Assembly (NCBI GenBank): GCA_027067965.1
Contig: JAMOUV010000010.1
Coordinates: forward strand, 1-64,000
Direction: 5' to 3'
DNA: 64,000 bases
Source of the DNA: Flavobacteriales bacterium
GTDB lineage: Bacteria; Bacteroidota; Bacteroidia; Flavobacteriales; Flavobacteriaceae
The notes under the pieces are model-generated. The model was not told the DNA's origin. It was given only the letters and a program-made list of their open reading frames with translations, and searched no databases. Of the stretch, positions 1 through 9,401 are shown piece after piece (position 1 is the first letter of the stretch; each line of letters begins with the position of its first letter). The position numbers were made by a program, and so were the translations under genes.

Positions 1-96
1 TATTGCTACTTCTAAACGCCTGTCATGTCAATGATCTATTCCTTATAATTTTCTCACTCCAAACTCCATCTGTCATGCTCCCTCAAAAAGCGGTTG

Positions 97-128
97 CAAA
101 TATACAACATTTTTTACCGCTTGTCAAG
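97..128 (-). promoter_or_regulatory. Bacteroidota-type promoter for a gene left of the window
   Basis: Read on the minus strand there is TATATTTG, a perfect TAnnTTTG -7 box (97-104). About 20 bases upstream is a TTG-containing -33-like element (near 125-128). It points out of the window to the left, so it probably serves a minus-strand gene whose coding sequence lies beyond base 1. No coding frame is recognisable in bases 1-96. Confidence 0.45.
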
Positions 129-230
129 TGAAAAAATATTTTTTATTTTTCAATAGATTTCAAAAAAACTTTCTCAAAAAAAGCAATGCAAATTTAAAGT
201 AATTTTTATTTGCTGTCAATAGATTCGGTA

Positions 231-266
231 AAAAATGCCCCACTATTTTATTTATTATAGCGGGGC
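231..266 (-). terminator. Intrinsic terminator of the small heat shock gene
   Basis: On the minus strand a 10-bp stem (257-266 with 237-246, one G-U pair, 10-base loop) is followed by an A then six T. It lies just after the hsp20 stop codon and is a good rho-independent terminator. Confidence 0.8.
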
Positions 267-290
267 TTATTTTTTCTTTATATCCTGTTA

Positions 291-725
291 TTATTTGATG
301 GAAACTTTTTTGACTTTCTTTTGTTGTTCTTCCAATTTAGGGATATAAATTTTCAAAACACCATCTTCGTATTTGGCTTCCACCTTATCCGTGTCGAATA
401 CATTATCGGGTAATGTAAACGAACGTTGGAAAGTTTCGTAACCGAACTCTTTTTTAATATAGGTTGCCCCTTCTTCGAGTTTTTCTTCTTCTTTATGAGC
501 CGATATAGTTAATATGTTGTCTTCGATTTTTACATCAAAATCTTCTTTTTTTAATCCGGGTGCAGCTAATTGAATTTCCACACCTTTTTCATCTTCTATA
601 ATATTAACTGCAGGCACTACCAATCGTCCCATTTGGTTTTCCAAACTAGGAGCCAAAGGACGGAAAAACTCATCAAATAATGCCAACATCGGATCTTTAA
701 CCGGTTTTTTCATTATTGCTTTCAT
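291..725 (-). CDS. Small heat shock protein, Hsp20/alpha-crystallin family
   Basis: A 144-residue ATP-independent holdase chaperone that binds unfolding proteins in the cytoplasm. The alpha-crystallin domain spans about residues 38-140. It contains the family-typical segment AAPGLKKEDFDVKI and the late DGVLKI strand. The C-terminus has a V-x-I element (KVSIK) of the kind that links oligomers. The length is normal for bacterial Hsp20. It is a single-gene unit: it has its own terminator and the neighbour to the right diverges. The start is the first of two nearby ATGs (residues 1 and 5), so either is possible. No HrcA/CIRCE-like inverted repeat was seen upstream. Confidence 0.93.
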   Translation of the reverse strand: MKAIMKKPVKDPMLALFDEFFRPLAPSLENQMGRLVVPAVNIIEDEKGVEIQLAAPGLKKEDFDVKIEDNILTISAHKEEEKLEEGATYIKKEFGYETFQRSFTLPDNVFDTDKVEAKYEDGVLKIYIPKLEEQQKKVKKVSIK

Positions 726-1011
726 AACTGTTATTTTTTTAATTCATTAATTTATTTAACAAATTATATACCAGCGCAAATAACATGTAATTTTGACAGA
801 AATCAACATAAATCAATAGAAAAGTTGTCACTTAAATACGTTTATGCATGTCATTACTTCATGAAAAAAAATTTTTCTCTATAAAATGAAAAATAAAATA
901 AAAAGATTAGTATTAAAATTTTAATTCTTTTTAAGAACATTATAAATTAATAATTACGGTTTTCTGCAAAAGTTTTGGAAATAAAAGAAATTTTTTTTGT
1001 ATTTTAAAACC

Positions 1012-3789
1012 ATGATTAGACGCCTTGTCAGCATAATTTTTATGCTTGTATGGTTTTCGGGTTCAACCCAAATGACTCCTACTTCCACACTTCGCATGGA
1101 AGAGAAGGATTCTATTTATCATCTTCCCGCATCGTCGGTTTATATCAATCCGTTGGGGAAAGGGAGTTTTGATGAGTTTAGAGATTTATCTTTGGAACCA
1201 GTTGTAAAAAAAAGAAAAAAGGTTCATCGAGATATTTGGTATAAATTTTTTATCCGGCCAATGATTAAGGCGGATACCCTGGCCTTTATGGCTGCGTTGA
1301 CCGATATTTCCGAGCTTTTTGTTCCATTTAAAGATCATTATGAGAAATTCAAAGGCGGACGTTTATCTCAGAAAAAAATCAGGTATGATATTTTGGAAAG
1401 TTCGGCAGAATTTATTCCTACGGATCGAATTGACTTTTCCAGGCCGTTTTATCTTCATTTAAAAAACATTATGGCAGTGGAAGGTATTTCATTAACCAGA
1501 CCCGGTTCCGTAATACTTTCGGATAGACATTTGGCTTTACATTATCATATTTTAAAAAACGGCGTTACCCGTAAATTTCAGGTTTATCTGGGTATTATTT
1601 CTTTGGCATTTTTATTATTTTTTATTAGTTTTCTTATTACACGCGACCGCAACTTTCTAAATTACAGTTTATATCTACTGGGTATTCCCGTTGTATTTGT
1701 TCATCAAATTCCTTTTTTACATAACCTATTGGGGGAAATTTATCCTTATTTGCCCGGAATGGTGAGCCGTCTTGGAATTATATTGACTTCATTGACTTAC
1801 TTTTACTTTGCAGTAAGGATTTTGGAAACGGAAAAATATGCGCCCGAATTACGTACTTTAGTAAAATTCGTTATTAATATGACGCTGGTATATGCCGGAA
1901 TTAAAATTTTTCAGATGACATTGCGGCCTAATTTTACCGGGCAATTTTCTTTGTATTTATTATTCAATATGCTTTTTATGGGTTTAAGTTTGCTAACTTT
2001 TACTATAATGTGGTTTAAACCCATTCCTCGAATAAAAAAAATTATTATTCTCGGAAGTTATCTTTTGATTGCAGGACATTTGATAAGTATTGTTTGGAAA
2101 AACGACTTTTATTTTCTTAATACGGTTTTTGCTGAAATCGCTTTATTTTTTACTGTTGTTCTGCTTCGACACAAACAAATTTATGAAGAACGGGTCCGGT
2201 ATAAATTTAATTTGGAAGTTGCACAACATCAACGGGAGAATTTGCAAATTTTGGATGAGATGAAATCGCGCTTTTTTTCGCATATTTCGCATGAATTTCG
2301 TACGCCCCTGACCTTGATAAACGCTTCGCTAAATCAAATCGAAAAAGAAATATCTACGAGTGGAAATTTAAAAAAACATATAAAGCGCATTCGTCATCAT
2401 TCCGAACGGTTATTGGAATTGGTCAATCAATTATTGGATATTTCGAAATTGCAATCTCATGCACTTAAACCTCAAATTTCACAAGGGAATTTGAAACAAC
2501 TTATAGCTATGCTTTGCGACAGTTTTTCCGACGTGGCTAAAGAGAAAAAAATCAATTATCTCATTCATTTGAATTTTGATGAAGAATTTGCTTGGTTTGA
2601 TAAGGATTTTGTTCATAAAATTCTTGACAATTTACTATCCAATGCATTCAAATACACACCTGAAGGAGGCACCGTAATTTGTAATGTGGAAATGCATGAT
2701 AACAAATTCATATTTGAAATAAAAAATACCGGTGAAGGTTTGACACAAGAAGAATTGCCGCATATTTTCGATCGTTTTTATCAAAAAGACGAAACTGCCG
2801 AAGGGGCCGGATTGGGTTTATCATTAGTTAAAGAATTGATCAATAAACATTTGGGAGAGATTCATGTGGATAGCACTCCGGGAGAATGGACTGTTTTTTC
2901 CGTTATTCTTCCGACTGATCAGCAGACTTATATGGATGCCGGATTATTGACTCAAGAACAAATTTCCGATACAGTCGAACCGGGATTAACAACTCATAAA
3001 TCCTTGACTACACTTCACGGAGAAAAACCCGTTTTATTGGTCATCGAGGACCATCCCGAAGTAAGGGAATATATTGTGGAAATATTTCAAAATAAATATA
3101 ATGTCCTTCAAGCATCCGAAGGAAAAGAAGGTATCCGGCTTGCCATTGAATCCGTTCCCGATTTAATCATTTCGGATATCATGATGCCCGGGATCAACGG
3201 TTTTGAAGTTTGCGAAAAATTAAAAAACGATATACGAACGGCCCATATCCCTTTTATTTTGCTCACGGCCAAAGCAGATAAAAAGGATATACGCAAAGGT
3301 ACCCGGTGCGGGGCGGTAGATTATATTACCAAACCTTTTGATGAAGAAGAATTGCTTTTTAAGGTAGAAAATCTATTACATACTCTTCTCCTTTACAAAA
3401 AACGTTCATACCGGGAAGCACTACTCGTTTCCAAGAATACCGATCTTACCGGTATTGATGAAAAATTTCTTGAACATGTGGAAAAAATATTACAAGCCCG
3501 ACTTACCGAACCTAGCTTTTCAGTGGAAAACTTTGCACGTGCAGTTAATATGAGTCGCATGCAACTTCACAGAAAATTAAAAGCCCTTACCGGACTTTCG
3601 GCTACGGAATATATTCGATTGCAACGATTGCGATTGGCCGCCCGGTTACTCAGTAAACCCGGTGTAAACATTAATGAAGTGGCTTATACGGTTGGATTCA
3701 ACAGTCCGTCCTATTTTATTCGTCGTTTTAAGGAAACATACGGTGTCACACCTAAAGAATTTGCCGAAAAACATAGCAAAATCTCTTAG
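1012..3789 (+). CDS. Hybrid two-component system protein (7TM sensor, histidine kinase, receiver, AraC-type HTH)
   Basis: A one-protein signalling chain of about 925 residues from the ATG at 1012. A TTG 15 bases earlier is in frame but less likely. Order: signal peptide (1-20), periplasmic 7TMR-DISM-like region, seven or eight hydrophobic segments (about 185-390), and a coiled linker. Then come HisKA with phosphoacceptor His427 in SHEFRTPL, HATPase with N-box DNLLSNAFKYTPEGG and G-box GLGLSL, and a receiver domain with Asp722 in SDIMMPG. A C-terminal AraC/XylS helix-turn-helix (about 820-920) ends in GFNSPSYFIRRFKETYGVTP. Such hybrids are common in Bacteroidota and usually control transport or polysaccharide genes. 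The ligand cannot be read from the sequence. It is monocistronic, and no SusC/SusD pair lies nearby to suggest a target. Confidence 0.9.
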   Translation: MIRRLVSIIFMLVWFSGSTQMTPTSTLRMEEKDSIYHLPASSVYINPLGKGSFDEFRDLSLEPVVKKRKKVHRDIWYKFFIRPMIKADTLAFMAALTDISELFVPFKDHYEKFKGGRLSQKKIRYDILESSAEFIPTDRIDFSRPFYLHLKNIMAVEGISLTRPGSVILSDRHLALHYHILKNGVTRKFQVYLGIISLAFLLFFISFLITRDRNFLNYSLYLLGIPVVFVHQIPFLHNLLGEIYPYLPGMVSRLGIILTSLTYFYFAVRILETEKYAPELRTLVKFVINMTLVYAGIKIFQMTLRPNFTGQFSLYLLFNMLFMGLSLLTFTIMWFKPIPRIKKIIILGSYLLIAGHLISIVWKNDFYFLNTVFAEIALFFTVVLLRHKQIYEERVRYKFNLEVAQHQRENLQILDEMKSRFFSHISHEFRTPLTLINASLNQIEKEISTSGNLKKHIKRIRHHSERLLELVNQLLDISKLQSHALKPQISQGNLKQLIAMLCDSFSDVAKEKKINYLIHLNFDEEFAWFDKDFVHKILDNLLSNAFKYTPEGGTVICNVEMHDNKFIFEIKNTGEGLTQEELPHIFDRFYQKDETAEGAGLGLSLVKELINKHLGEIHVDSTPGEWTVFSVILPTDQQTYMDAGLLTQEQISDTVEPGLTTHKSLTTLHGEKPVLLVIEDHPEVREYIVEIFQNKYNVLQASEGKEGIRLAIESVPDLIISDIMMPGINGFEVCEKLKNDIRTAHIPFILLTAKADKKDIRKGTRCGAVDYITKPFDEEELLFKVENLLHTLLLYKKRSYREALLVSKNTDLTGIDEKFLEHVEKILQARLTEPSFSVENFARAVNMSRMQLHRKLKALTGLSATEYIRLQRLRLAARLLSKPGVNINEVAYTVGFNSPSYFIRRFKETYGVTPKEFAEKHSKIS

Positions 3790-3903
3790 GATAGATTTTA
3801 TACCCGTATGCATTTTTCCGGGAAGCCCTTAAAATATATTTCTCTTAAGGAAGGTGCATTTATTTTACACGGAAAATATTTTCCTTTCCGTATAATCGCA
3901 TAT

Positions 3904-3983
3904 TAAACCGCTAAAAAGGAATGCTTCATACTTTTGCTGCCGCCATGTATAAAAGATAAACAAAAAGGAAATGAAGCGGTTTA
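3904..3983. repeat. Inverted repeat between convergent genes
   Basis: The arms TAAACCGCT (3904-3912) and AGCGGTTTA (3975-3983) flank about 60 bases. A second, smaller hairpin (acggaaa/tttccgt) lies just before it, near 3878-3900. Both sit between the hybrid kinase and kbl, which converge, so a bidirectional termination or transcript-end role is plausible. Confidence 0.35.
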
Positions 3984-4045
3984 TTCCTTATAAAAATTTT
4001 CTCTCTTAAACATGCATAAAACGAAACACCAAATGTCGCTGTTTT

Positions 4046-5245
4046 CTACTTTATCAAACCGTATCTACGTCCAACTTTTTCAAAAGCGGCCAAAGCCCTA
4101 TCAAGATGTTCGATTTCATGGGCAGCCGAAAGTTGTACCCGGATGCGGGCTTTTCCTTTGGGCACAACGGGATAGAAAAAGCCGATTACATAAATACCTT
4201 CGTCCAGTAAATCGTCTGCCATTTTTTGACTTAAAGCGGCATCGTAAATCATGACGGGAATAATAGGCGACTCGCTTCGACCGATGTCAAATCCGAGTTT
4301 TTCCATGCCGTTTTTAAAATATTCCATATTTCGTTCCAATTTTTCTTTGAGCGATGTATCTTTCATTATTCGTTTAAATACCGAAAGAGCTCCTCCTACA
4401 ATATGAGGTGCCAAGGAATTGGAAAACAAATAAGGACGCGAACGTTGGCGCAACATTTCTATAATTTCCTTGTGACCGGTAGTATAACCGCCCATCGCAC
4501 CGCCAAGGGCCTTGCCCAGTGTGCCGGTAATAATATCCACGCGGCCCAAAACATTTTTCAATTCGACCGTTCCGCGACCGGTTTTGCCCAATACGCCTGT
4601 TGCATGCGATTCGTCCACCATGACCAAGGCATCGTATTTATCGGCCAGATCACAAATTTTATCCAATTGGGCGACTATTCCGTCCATGGAAAATACGCCG
4701 TCGGTTACGATAATTTTAAACCTGTGTCCGTTATCATTCGCTTCTTTCAGTTTGGCTTCGAGATCGGCCATGTCATTATTCTTAAATCGGTAACGTGCCG
4801 ATTTGGTCAAGCGGACGCCATCGATAATCGAAGCATGGTTGAGTTCATCGGAAATGATGGCATCTTCCTTTGTAAATAAAGGTTCGAATACGCCACCGTT
4901 TGCATCGAATGCCGCGGCATAGAGCAAAGTATCATCCGTACCGTAAAATTCGGATATGGTTTGTTCCAATTCTTTATGAATATCTTGCGTTCCGCAAATA
5001 AATCGCACCGATGCCATTCCGTATCCACGAAGTTCCATGGTTTCGATGGCCGCTTTTTTTACTTGCGAATCATTTGCCAAACCCAAATAATTGTTGGCGC
5101 AAAAGTTCAATACTTTCCGACCGTTATCCAATGTAATTTCGGCTCCTTGCGGAGAAGTAATTACACGTTCTTTTTTAAATAAACCGGCTTGTTCTATTTC
5201 TTTTAAAGTTTGTTGTAAATGCTTGCGTAATTTTTCACTATACAT
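4046..5245 (-). CDS. kbl: Glycine C-acetyltransferase (2-amino-3-ketobutyrate CoA ligase)
   Basis: A 399-residue PLP enzyme of the alpha-oxoamine synthase family. It cleaves 2-amino-3-ketobutyrate with CoA to glycine and acetyl-CoA, the second step of threonine degradation. The fold-type I motifs are present: NNYLGLA near the N-terminus, the DESHATGVLG Asp/His segment, and the PLP lysine in GTLGKALGG. The length matches Kbl of other bacteria, and the substrate-distinguishing N-terminus resembles Kbl more than BioF or serine palmitoyltransferase. No threonine dehydrogenase (tdh) gene is in the window, although tdh is often a neighbour. The gene appears to be transcribed alone. Confidence 0.93.
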   Translation of the reverse strand: MYSEKLRKHLQQTLKEIEQAGLFKKERVITSPQGAEITLDNGRKVLNFCANNYLGLANDSQVKKAAIETMELRGYGMASVRFICGTQDIHKELEQTISEFYGTDDTLLYAAAFDANGGVFEPLFTKEDAIISDELNHASIIDGVRLTKSARYRFKNNDMADLEAKLKEANDNGHRFKIIVTDGVFSMDGIVAQLDKICDLADKYDALVMVDESHATGVLGKTGRGTVELKNVLGRVDIITGTLGKALGGAMGGYTTGHKEIIEMLRQRSRPYLFSNSLAPHIVGGALSVFKRIMKDTSLKEKLERNMEYFKNGMEKLGFDIGRSESPIIPVMIYDAALSQKMADDLLDEGIYVIGFFYPVVPKGKARIRVQLSAAHEIEHLDRALAAFEKVGRRYGLIK

Positions 5246-5566
5246 TGCTAAAAAATTTTATTTTTCAATATACGATATTTACTCAAATTTCGAAAAAACC
5301 ATTACTTTGTTTTTTAATAAATTTTCTTTGATTTTTATAATAGCCGGGAAGATAAAATATGAAGAGATTAATTTTAATGACTATACGTATTTATTAATGT
5401 TTCTATCGAATTTTAACATCAATCCCCCCTTTGGTTTTTGAAACTTCGTGCAAATTTGACCACACTTTTTTACACGGGCATACCTTAGATGTTACATCAC
5501 TTCATTATATTACATTTCAGGAGAATTCAAAAAAGTTAAGATTGGATTTAAGGTTAGTCTTTATCG
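5246..5566. other. Intergenic stretch without recognised gene
   Basis: An AT-rich 321-base gap upstream of kbl and downstream of the DUF5686 gene. Short open frames exist but have no start context, composition or family resemblance that would support a gene. No convincing hairpin terminator for the DUF5686 gene was seen. Confidence 0.6.
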
Positions 5567-8077
5567 TTAAAGACTCTTTCTATTCAGCGAAAACTTCAAA
5601 CGAAGGGCTATATTATCCCTAAATTGATCGTGCCGCGGAGTTATTCTCATATATATGCCTAATCCTAATGAAGACCAAATTCTTACTAATTCCAAACCGC
5701 TTTCGGCCACAAATCGTTTATGCGAATCCATTTTAAACAAAGAATTTTCCGGAATCTTCCTATATGCCAACCGCCCCACCAGCCGGATAAAAATTTTATA
5801 TTTTTTTCCAAAGCGGATCCCCGGGAACATATGATATATATGGGCTGAGAAAAGCATTGGAGAATTCCATTCCAAGTCCTTTAACGTTTGAAACGAATAA
5901 GAATTGGCAAGAGTAATGCGTTTAAAAAACAGAGTTTCCGGCGGATCATTTGTAAAGGGACTAAACCATTTATACGGCGGAGAATGGGCATCTGCATAAC
6001 CGCCCCGCAATACCAGGCCGGACACATGTCCACTTGTCGAAACGGCTTGCCATATAAATTGCGCTTCCAGGCGTAAATAAGATTTTTTTGCTCCCTCCGC
6101 CTTCCCCCTCTCGATACGGACAAAAAGATCGGGATATCCTTTTTTTAGCATCATGCGTCCGAGATCCGTTAGCATAAATTCAGTAAACGGAGTATAATAA
6201 ACCGATAAACTCATAATACGCAATAGCCCGGTGCCGGAGATGGTATTTTTTTGTTCGTCATTTAAAACTCTAATATTTTTATGTGCATAATTTGCTTCAA
6301 TGTTTAAAGTAGGAGTTAATAAATGCGAAAGACCGATTTTCCATCCTTCCGAACCATAAAATTTATTATTTGCCACATAAAGTAAGGATGAATGTATTTT
6401 AGAATATAACACCGGAGAAAAGGAGGCCCATTTTTCCAAATCATTTTTATATTCGAATTTCACCATGGTTTGTGTGGGATGATAGATTAAATAATGCACA
6501 TTTAATCCGTATTTAAAAGTATTATCCTTAAAACCATATCCCAAATAGCCACGAAATTGCCATTTATTCGAAAAATATTCGCTTGTATTGAATGTCGCAT
6601 TCAAACGTAATCCTTCATAAAGATTGTATTGCATCAAATTCAAAAAATCCCAATCCACGTATTTTCCCAATGGAAAATAGCCGTATAAAATTTTTTTCTT
6701 ACGACTCAAAACATAATCTACATTTTCTTCGGCCGCCAGAGAATCGATAAATTGATATGTTTTTACTTCCTTTTCATGCACCGATTCCGGAACCATCCGG
6801 TGCCAATCTGCCGTATCACGTTTCCAAGCCAACGGATCCACTTCCAAAGAATAACGGATTTTTTTGGTTGGACGGCGATTCCATTTGAAATCCTTTACTT
6901 TCATAAGATATTTTATGCGGATGTAATTAATATCGGAATCCAGGTTGCTATGTATATTTATAATCGTATCTCCCGAAGATTTTACTATCGTATCATTTTT
7001 CTTTTGGGCAAATTTTAAAAAACCAAGTAATTGCCCTTCTTCCGCATCTGCCTTTTTGATTAATATCTTTGTTTTCGAAGGTATCCATTTTTCCGCTTGG
7101 GGTAAATAATCAAATTGATAATCCGCATTATATTGTATACCTTTATATGTATTCAACTTCATACCTGCAATAGCCAATGTTTTTTTATCTAAATAGACAT
7201 ATCCTACAACAGGTGGTTTCTCCCTTTTGCTAAAGCCCACTTCAATGACATCTCTACCTTGAATTTGTAAGGTATCTTCAATTTCATAATCATAATGTTT
7301 TTCGGAAACTCCGGATAAAGGACTCAGATAAGGCACAAACATCCATTTATAATAATCGTCATATAAATTTTGGCTGGCCAATTGCATAGCAATTAATTCA
7401 TATAAAGGTTTTTTAATACCTGCGGTTCGTATGGCTAATACTTTGGTTTTTTCCTTTCCGTCTCCGACTCCGGTTACTTGTGCAAATGTTTCGTAAATCC
7501 ATAAATATTTATCCTTTAAATCTTTCTTCAATTCATATAAGGATGAGTCTGTTTTAATATGTTCCGTCCGCTTTCCGTTTTTAGCAATAAATATAATTCG
7601 TATGGTATCGAATTCCCTTTCGATAGCAGCGGTATCGGCATCGACCACCATTCGAATATATTTGGAATATTCGTAAGGTATTTTAGCCCGCCGAAAATCA
7701 TTATATTTTTTTCGTTTAACGGCTTTTCTAATTAATAAAACGGCCGGATCGATATAACCGGCGGAAATTTCCACCGCCTGCAAATTTTCGGCTTTCGGAA
7801 TCAATTTGATTTCATAAAATTTTTTACCGGGTTCTATAATAATTTTTTGGGTTTCGTAACCCAAATAACTTACCTTAAAAGATTTTGAACCGGGTGGAAG
7901 TTCCAAAAGAAATTTTCCGTTATAATCAGAAATAATTCCATGATTCCTGTCCACATATACATCGGCAAAGGGCAGGGTTTCACCTGTTTGTGCGTCCGTT
8001 ACTTTGCCCCTGATATGAATTTGCGACCAAAAAAGATTATGCCATAAAACAAAAAATAATAAAATATAAATTTTCAC
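5567..8077 (-). CDS. DUF5686 family outer-membrane protein with carboxypeptidase-regulatory-like domain
   Basis: An 836-residue protein with a signal peptide (about 1-18, ending LFWSQ). Next comes a CarboxypepD_reg-like beta-sandwich (about 20-105: IRGKVTDAQTGETLPFADVYV), which is typical of TonB-linked outer-membrane proteins of Bacteroidota. The remainder matches the DUF5686 pattern, with a conserved middle and a C-terminal half of alternating aromatic strands that looks like an outer-membrane beta-barrel. The last residues (IALRLKFSLNRKSL) resemble a barrel end strand. No plug domain or TonB box is evident, so it is probably not a canonical transporter. The function of the family is unknown. 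It has no operon partner. Confidence 0.82.
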   Translation of the reverse strand: MKIYILLFFVLWHNLFWSQIHIRGKVTDAQTGETLPFADVYVDRNHGIISDYNGKFLLELPPGSKSFKVSYLGYETQKIIIEPGKKFYEIKLIPKAENLQAVEISAGYIDPAVLLIRKAVKRKKYNDFRRAKIPYEYSKYIRMVVDADTAAIEREFDTIRIIFIAKNGKRTEHIKTDSSLYELKKDLKDKYLWIYETFAQVTGVGDGKEKTKVLAIRTAGIKKPLYELIAMQLASQNLYDDYYKWMFVPYLSPLSGVSEKHYDYEIEDTLQIQGRDVIEVGFSKREKPPVVGYVYLDKKTLAIAGMKLNTYKGIQYNADYQFDYLPQAEKWIPSKTKILIKKADAEEGQLLGFLKFAQKKNDTIVKSSGDTIINIHSNLDSDINYIRIKYLMKVKDFKWNRRPTKKIRYSLEVDPLAWKRDTADWHRMVPESVHEKEVKTYQFIDSLAAEENVDYVLSRKKKILYGYFPLGKYVDWDFLNLMQYNLYEGLRLNATFNTSEYFSNKWQFRGYLGYGFKDNTFKYGLNVHYLIYHPTQTMVKFEYKNDLEKWASFSPVLYSKIHSSLLYVANNKFYGSEGWKIGLSHLLTPTLNIEANYAHKNIRVLNDEQKNTISGTGLLRIMSLSVYYTPFTEFMLTDLGRMMLKKGYPDLFVRIERGKAEGAKKSYLRLEAQFIWQAVSTSGHVSGLVLRGGYADAHSPPYKWFSPFTNDPPETLFFKRITLANSYSFQTLKDLEWNSPMLFSAHIYHMFPGIRFGKKYKIFIRLVGRLAYRKIPENSLFKMDSHKRFVAESGLELVRIWSSLGLGIYMRITPRHDQFRDNIALRLKFSLNRKSL

Positions 8078-8139
8078 GAATAAAAAAAATTAAAACCAAA
8101 TACAAAATACAAAATAATGTTAATATCACATTTGTATCA

Positions 8140-8151
8140 CGAGCCGGCTCG
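8140..8151. repeat. GC-rich 12-bp perfect palindrome in AT-rich intergenic DNA
   Basis: CGAGCCGGCTCG stands out in a very AT-rich divergent promoter region between the DUF5686 gene and the CZB gene. It may be an operator or a chance palindrome. Confidence 0.3.
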
Positions 8152-8342
8152 CTTCTCGGCAATTCCGCTAATAAATATAATTTTCCTTTATAAAATAACG
8201 ATTTTATTCTCAACGCATTTAAAAAGAAAAATCAACCTAATACATCCAAAGGCAATATGCATCATAAATCACAAAGTTTTGTAACCAAAGGTTATATGTG
8301 TTAATATTTAAGTAAAAATTTTATACATTTAAATAATTTTTT

Positions 8343-8350
8343 TATATTTG
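8343..8350 (+). promoter_or_regulatory. -7 promoter box of the CZB gene
   Basis: TATATTTG matches the Bacteroidota TAnnTTTG -7 consensus and ends 20 bases before the ATG at 8370. The -33 element is only a T-rich stretch. Confidence 0.55.
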
Positions 8351-8369
8351 CCCACTAAACTCAAATCAA

Positions 8370-8810
8370 ATGACAAAAAAAGAGGTACTGAACAGGATTA
8401 GGCAAGCGAAGGCGGGACACAAACGTTGGGTGTCATATGCCAAGGCATTGCATATGGGAATCGGAGTAGATAAATATGCTGTTCCCGTTATAGAAACCGA
8501 TTGTCAATTCGGAAAATGGTATTATGGTGATGCACAAGTTTTTTCTAAACTTCCTTCCTATCAATCAATAGAGGATCCGCATGCCATGCTTCACAACAAG
8601 TATATGGAAATATACAAATTACGCGAACAACCTCTTAAGAAAGGGCTTTTTACCAGCGAAAAAAAGGCCAAACAAAAAAGGGAAGAAGAAATTAGCATGT
8701 TAATGGATCAATTGATTCAAATATCCAATATGTTAATGGAATCTCTTGCCCACTTTGAAGAAGATGTCGAAAATATGAGTGAAGACGAAGTTTTAAAATT
8801 GACTACTTAA
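8370..8810 (+). CDS. Stand-alone CZB (chemoreceptor zinc-binding) domain protein
   Basis: A 146-residue cytoplasmic protein. Residues about 10-85 match the CZB domain, with the 3His/1Cys zinc set at His17 (AGHKRW), Cys45 in DCQFGKWYYG, and His71/His75 in PHAMLH. The following PSYQSIEDPH segment is also typical. CZB domains usually sit at the end of chemoreceptors or on the diguanylate cyclase DgcZ and sense zinc or oxidants. Here the domain is alone, with only a lysine-rich linker and an acidic C-terminal helix (about 105-146). No chemotaxis or c-di-GMP gene is near. Its end overlaps that of the convergent sigma-factor gene by four bases. The domain call is firm and the role is unknown. Confidence 0.8.
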   Translation: MTKKEVLNRIRQAKAGHKRWVSYAKALHMGIGVDKYAVPVIETDCQFGKWYYGDAQVFSKLPSYQSIEDPHAMLHNKYMEIYKLREQPLKKGLFTSEKKAKQKREEEISMLMDQLIQISNMLMESLAHFEEDVENMSEDEVLKLTT

Positions 8811-9346
8811 CCGGCATTATTTTTTAAATACTCTTTTATTTTGTTTACCGCCAAGTGATAATGTGCTTTCAATGCTCCTACCGAAAGGTTAAGCATTTGA
8901 GAAATTTCATTGTATTTTAAATTTGAAAAATACTTTAATCGAAAAACTTCCGCCTGACGCGGAGGAAGATTTTCAATGGCCTTTTCGAGCAAAACCGCTG
9001 CATCATCACCTTTAAACCATGGATCCGCTTGCAAGATGTTTTTTATATATTCTTCATGGGTATCGTTCACATGGAGAAAATTCTTCTTGTTTTTTCGAAG
9101 AAATTGTAGACTTTCATTGTACGCAATCCGGTAGAGCCATGTATAAAGCCGGCTATTACCTTTGAAATGCTTTAAATTCTGATAAATTTTAATTAAGGTT
9201 TCCTGTAACACATCATCCGCATTTTGATGGGTATGGACAATAGGTCGTATGATGGCATATAAGCGAGGGGCATAATGGGTAATAATTAGCCGCATTTGTT
9301 CTTCGGGGTCGGAGGAGGAAAGGATACGTCTTTCTACTTCATTCAT
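8807..9346 (-). CDS. RNA polymerase sigma factor, ECF (sigma-70) family
   Basis: About 179 residues from the ATG at 9346. A TTG 39 bases upstream is in frame but weaker. Region 2 has the ADDVLQETLIKIYQNL and TWLYRIAYNESLQFLR core-binding and -10-recognition helices. Region 4 has LPPRQAEVFRLKYF and the SVGALKAHYHLAVNKIKEYL recognition helix-turn-helix. No anti-sigma gene is adjacent in either direction, so its control is not visible. It shares direction with cdaA upstream (gap about 55 bases), which may put it in the same transcript. Confidence 0.9.
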   Translation of the reverse strand: MNEVERRILSSSDPEEQMRLIITHYAPRLYAIIRPIVHTHQNADDVLQETLIKIYQNLKHFKGNSRLYTWLYRIAYNESLQFLRKNKKNFLHVNDTHEEYIKNILQADPWFKGDDAAVLLEKAIENLPPRQAEVFRLKYFSNLKYNEISQMLNLSVGALKAHYHLAVNKIKEYLKNNAG

Positions 9347-9401
9347 TTCTTTATACCGAGTTAAACATTTGGATGCAACCGGCAAGAAAAGGTTTAACGA
9401 T

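Noticed and set aside
5431-5622. Open frame of 63 codons upstream of kbl.
   Set aside because: It overlaps the end of the DUF5686 gene and lacks a start signal or homology.
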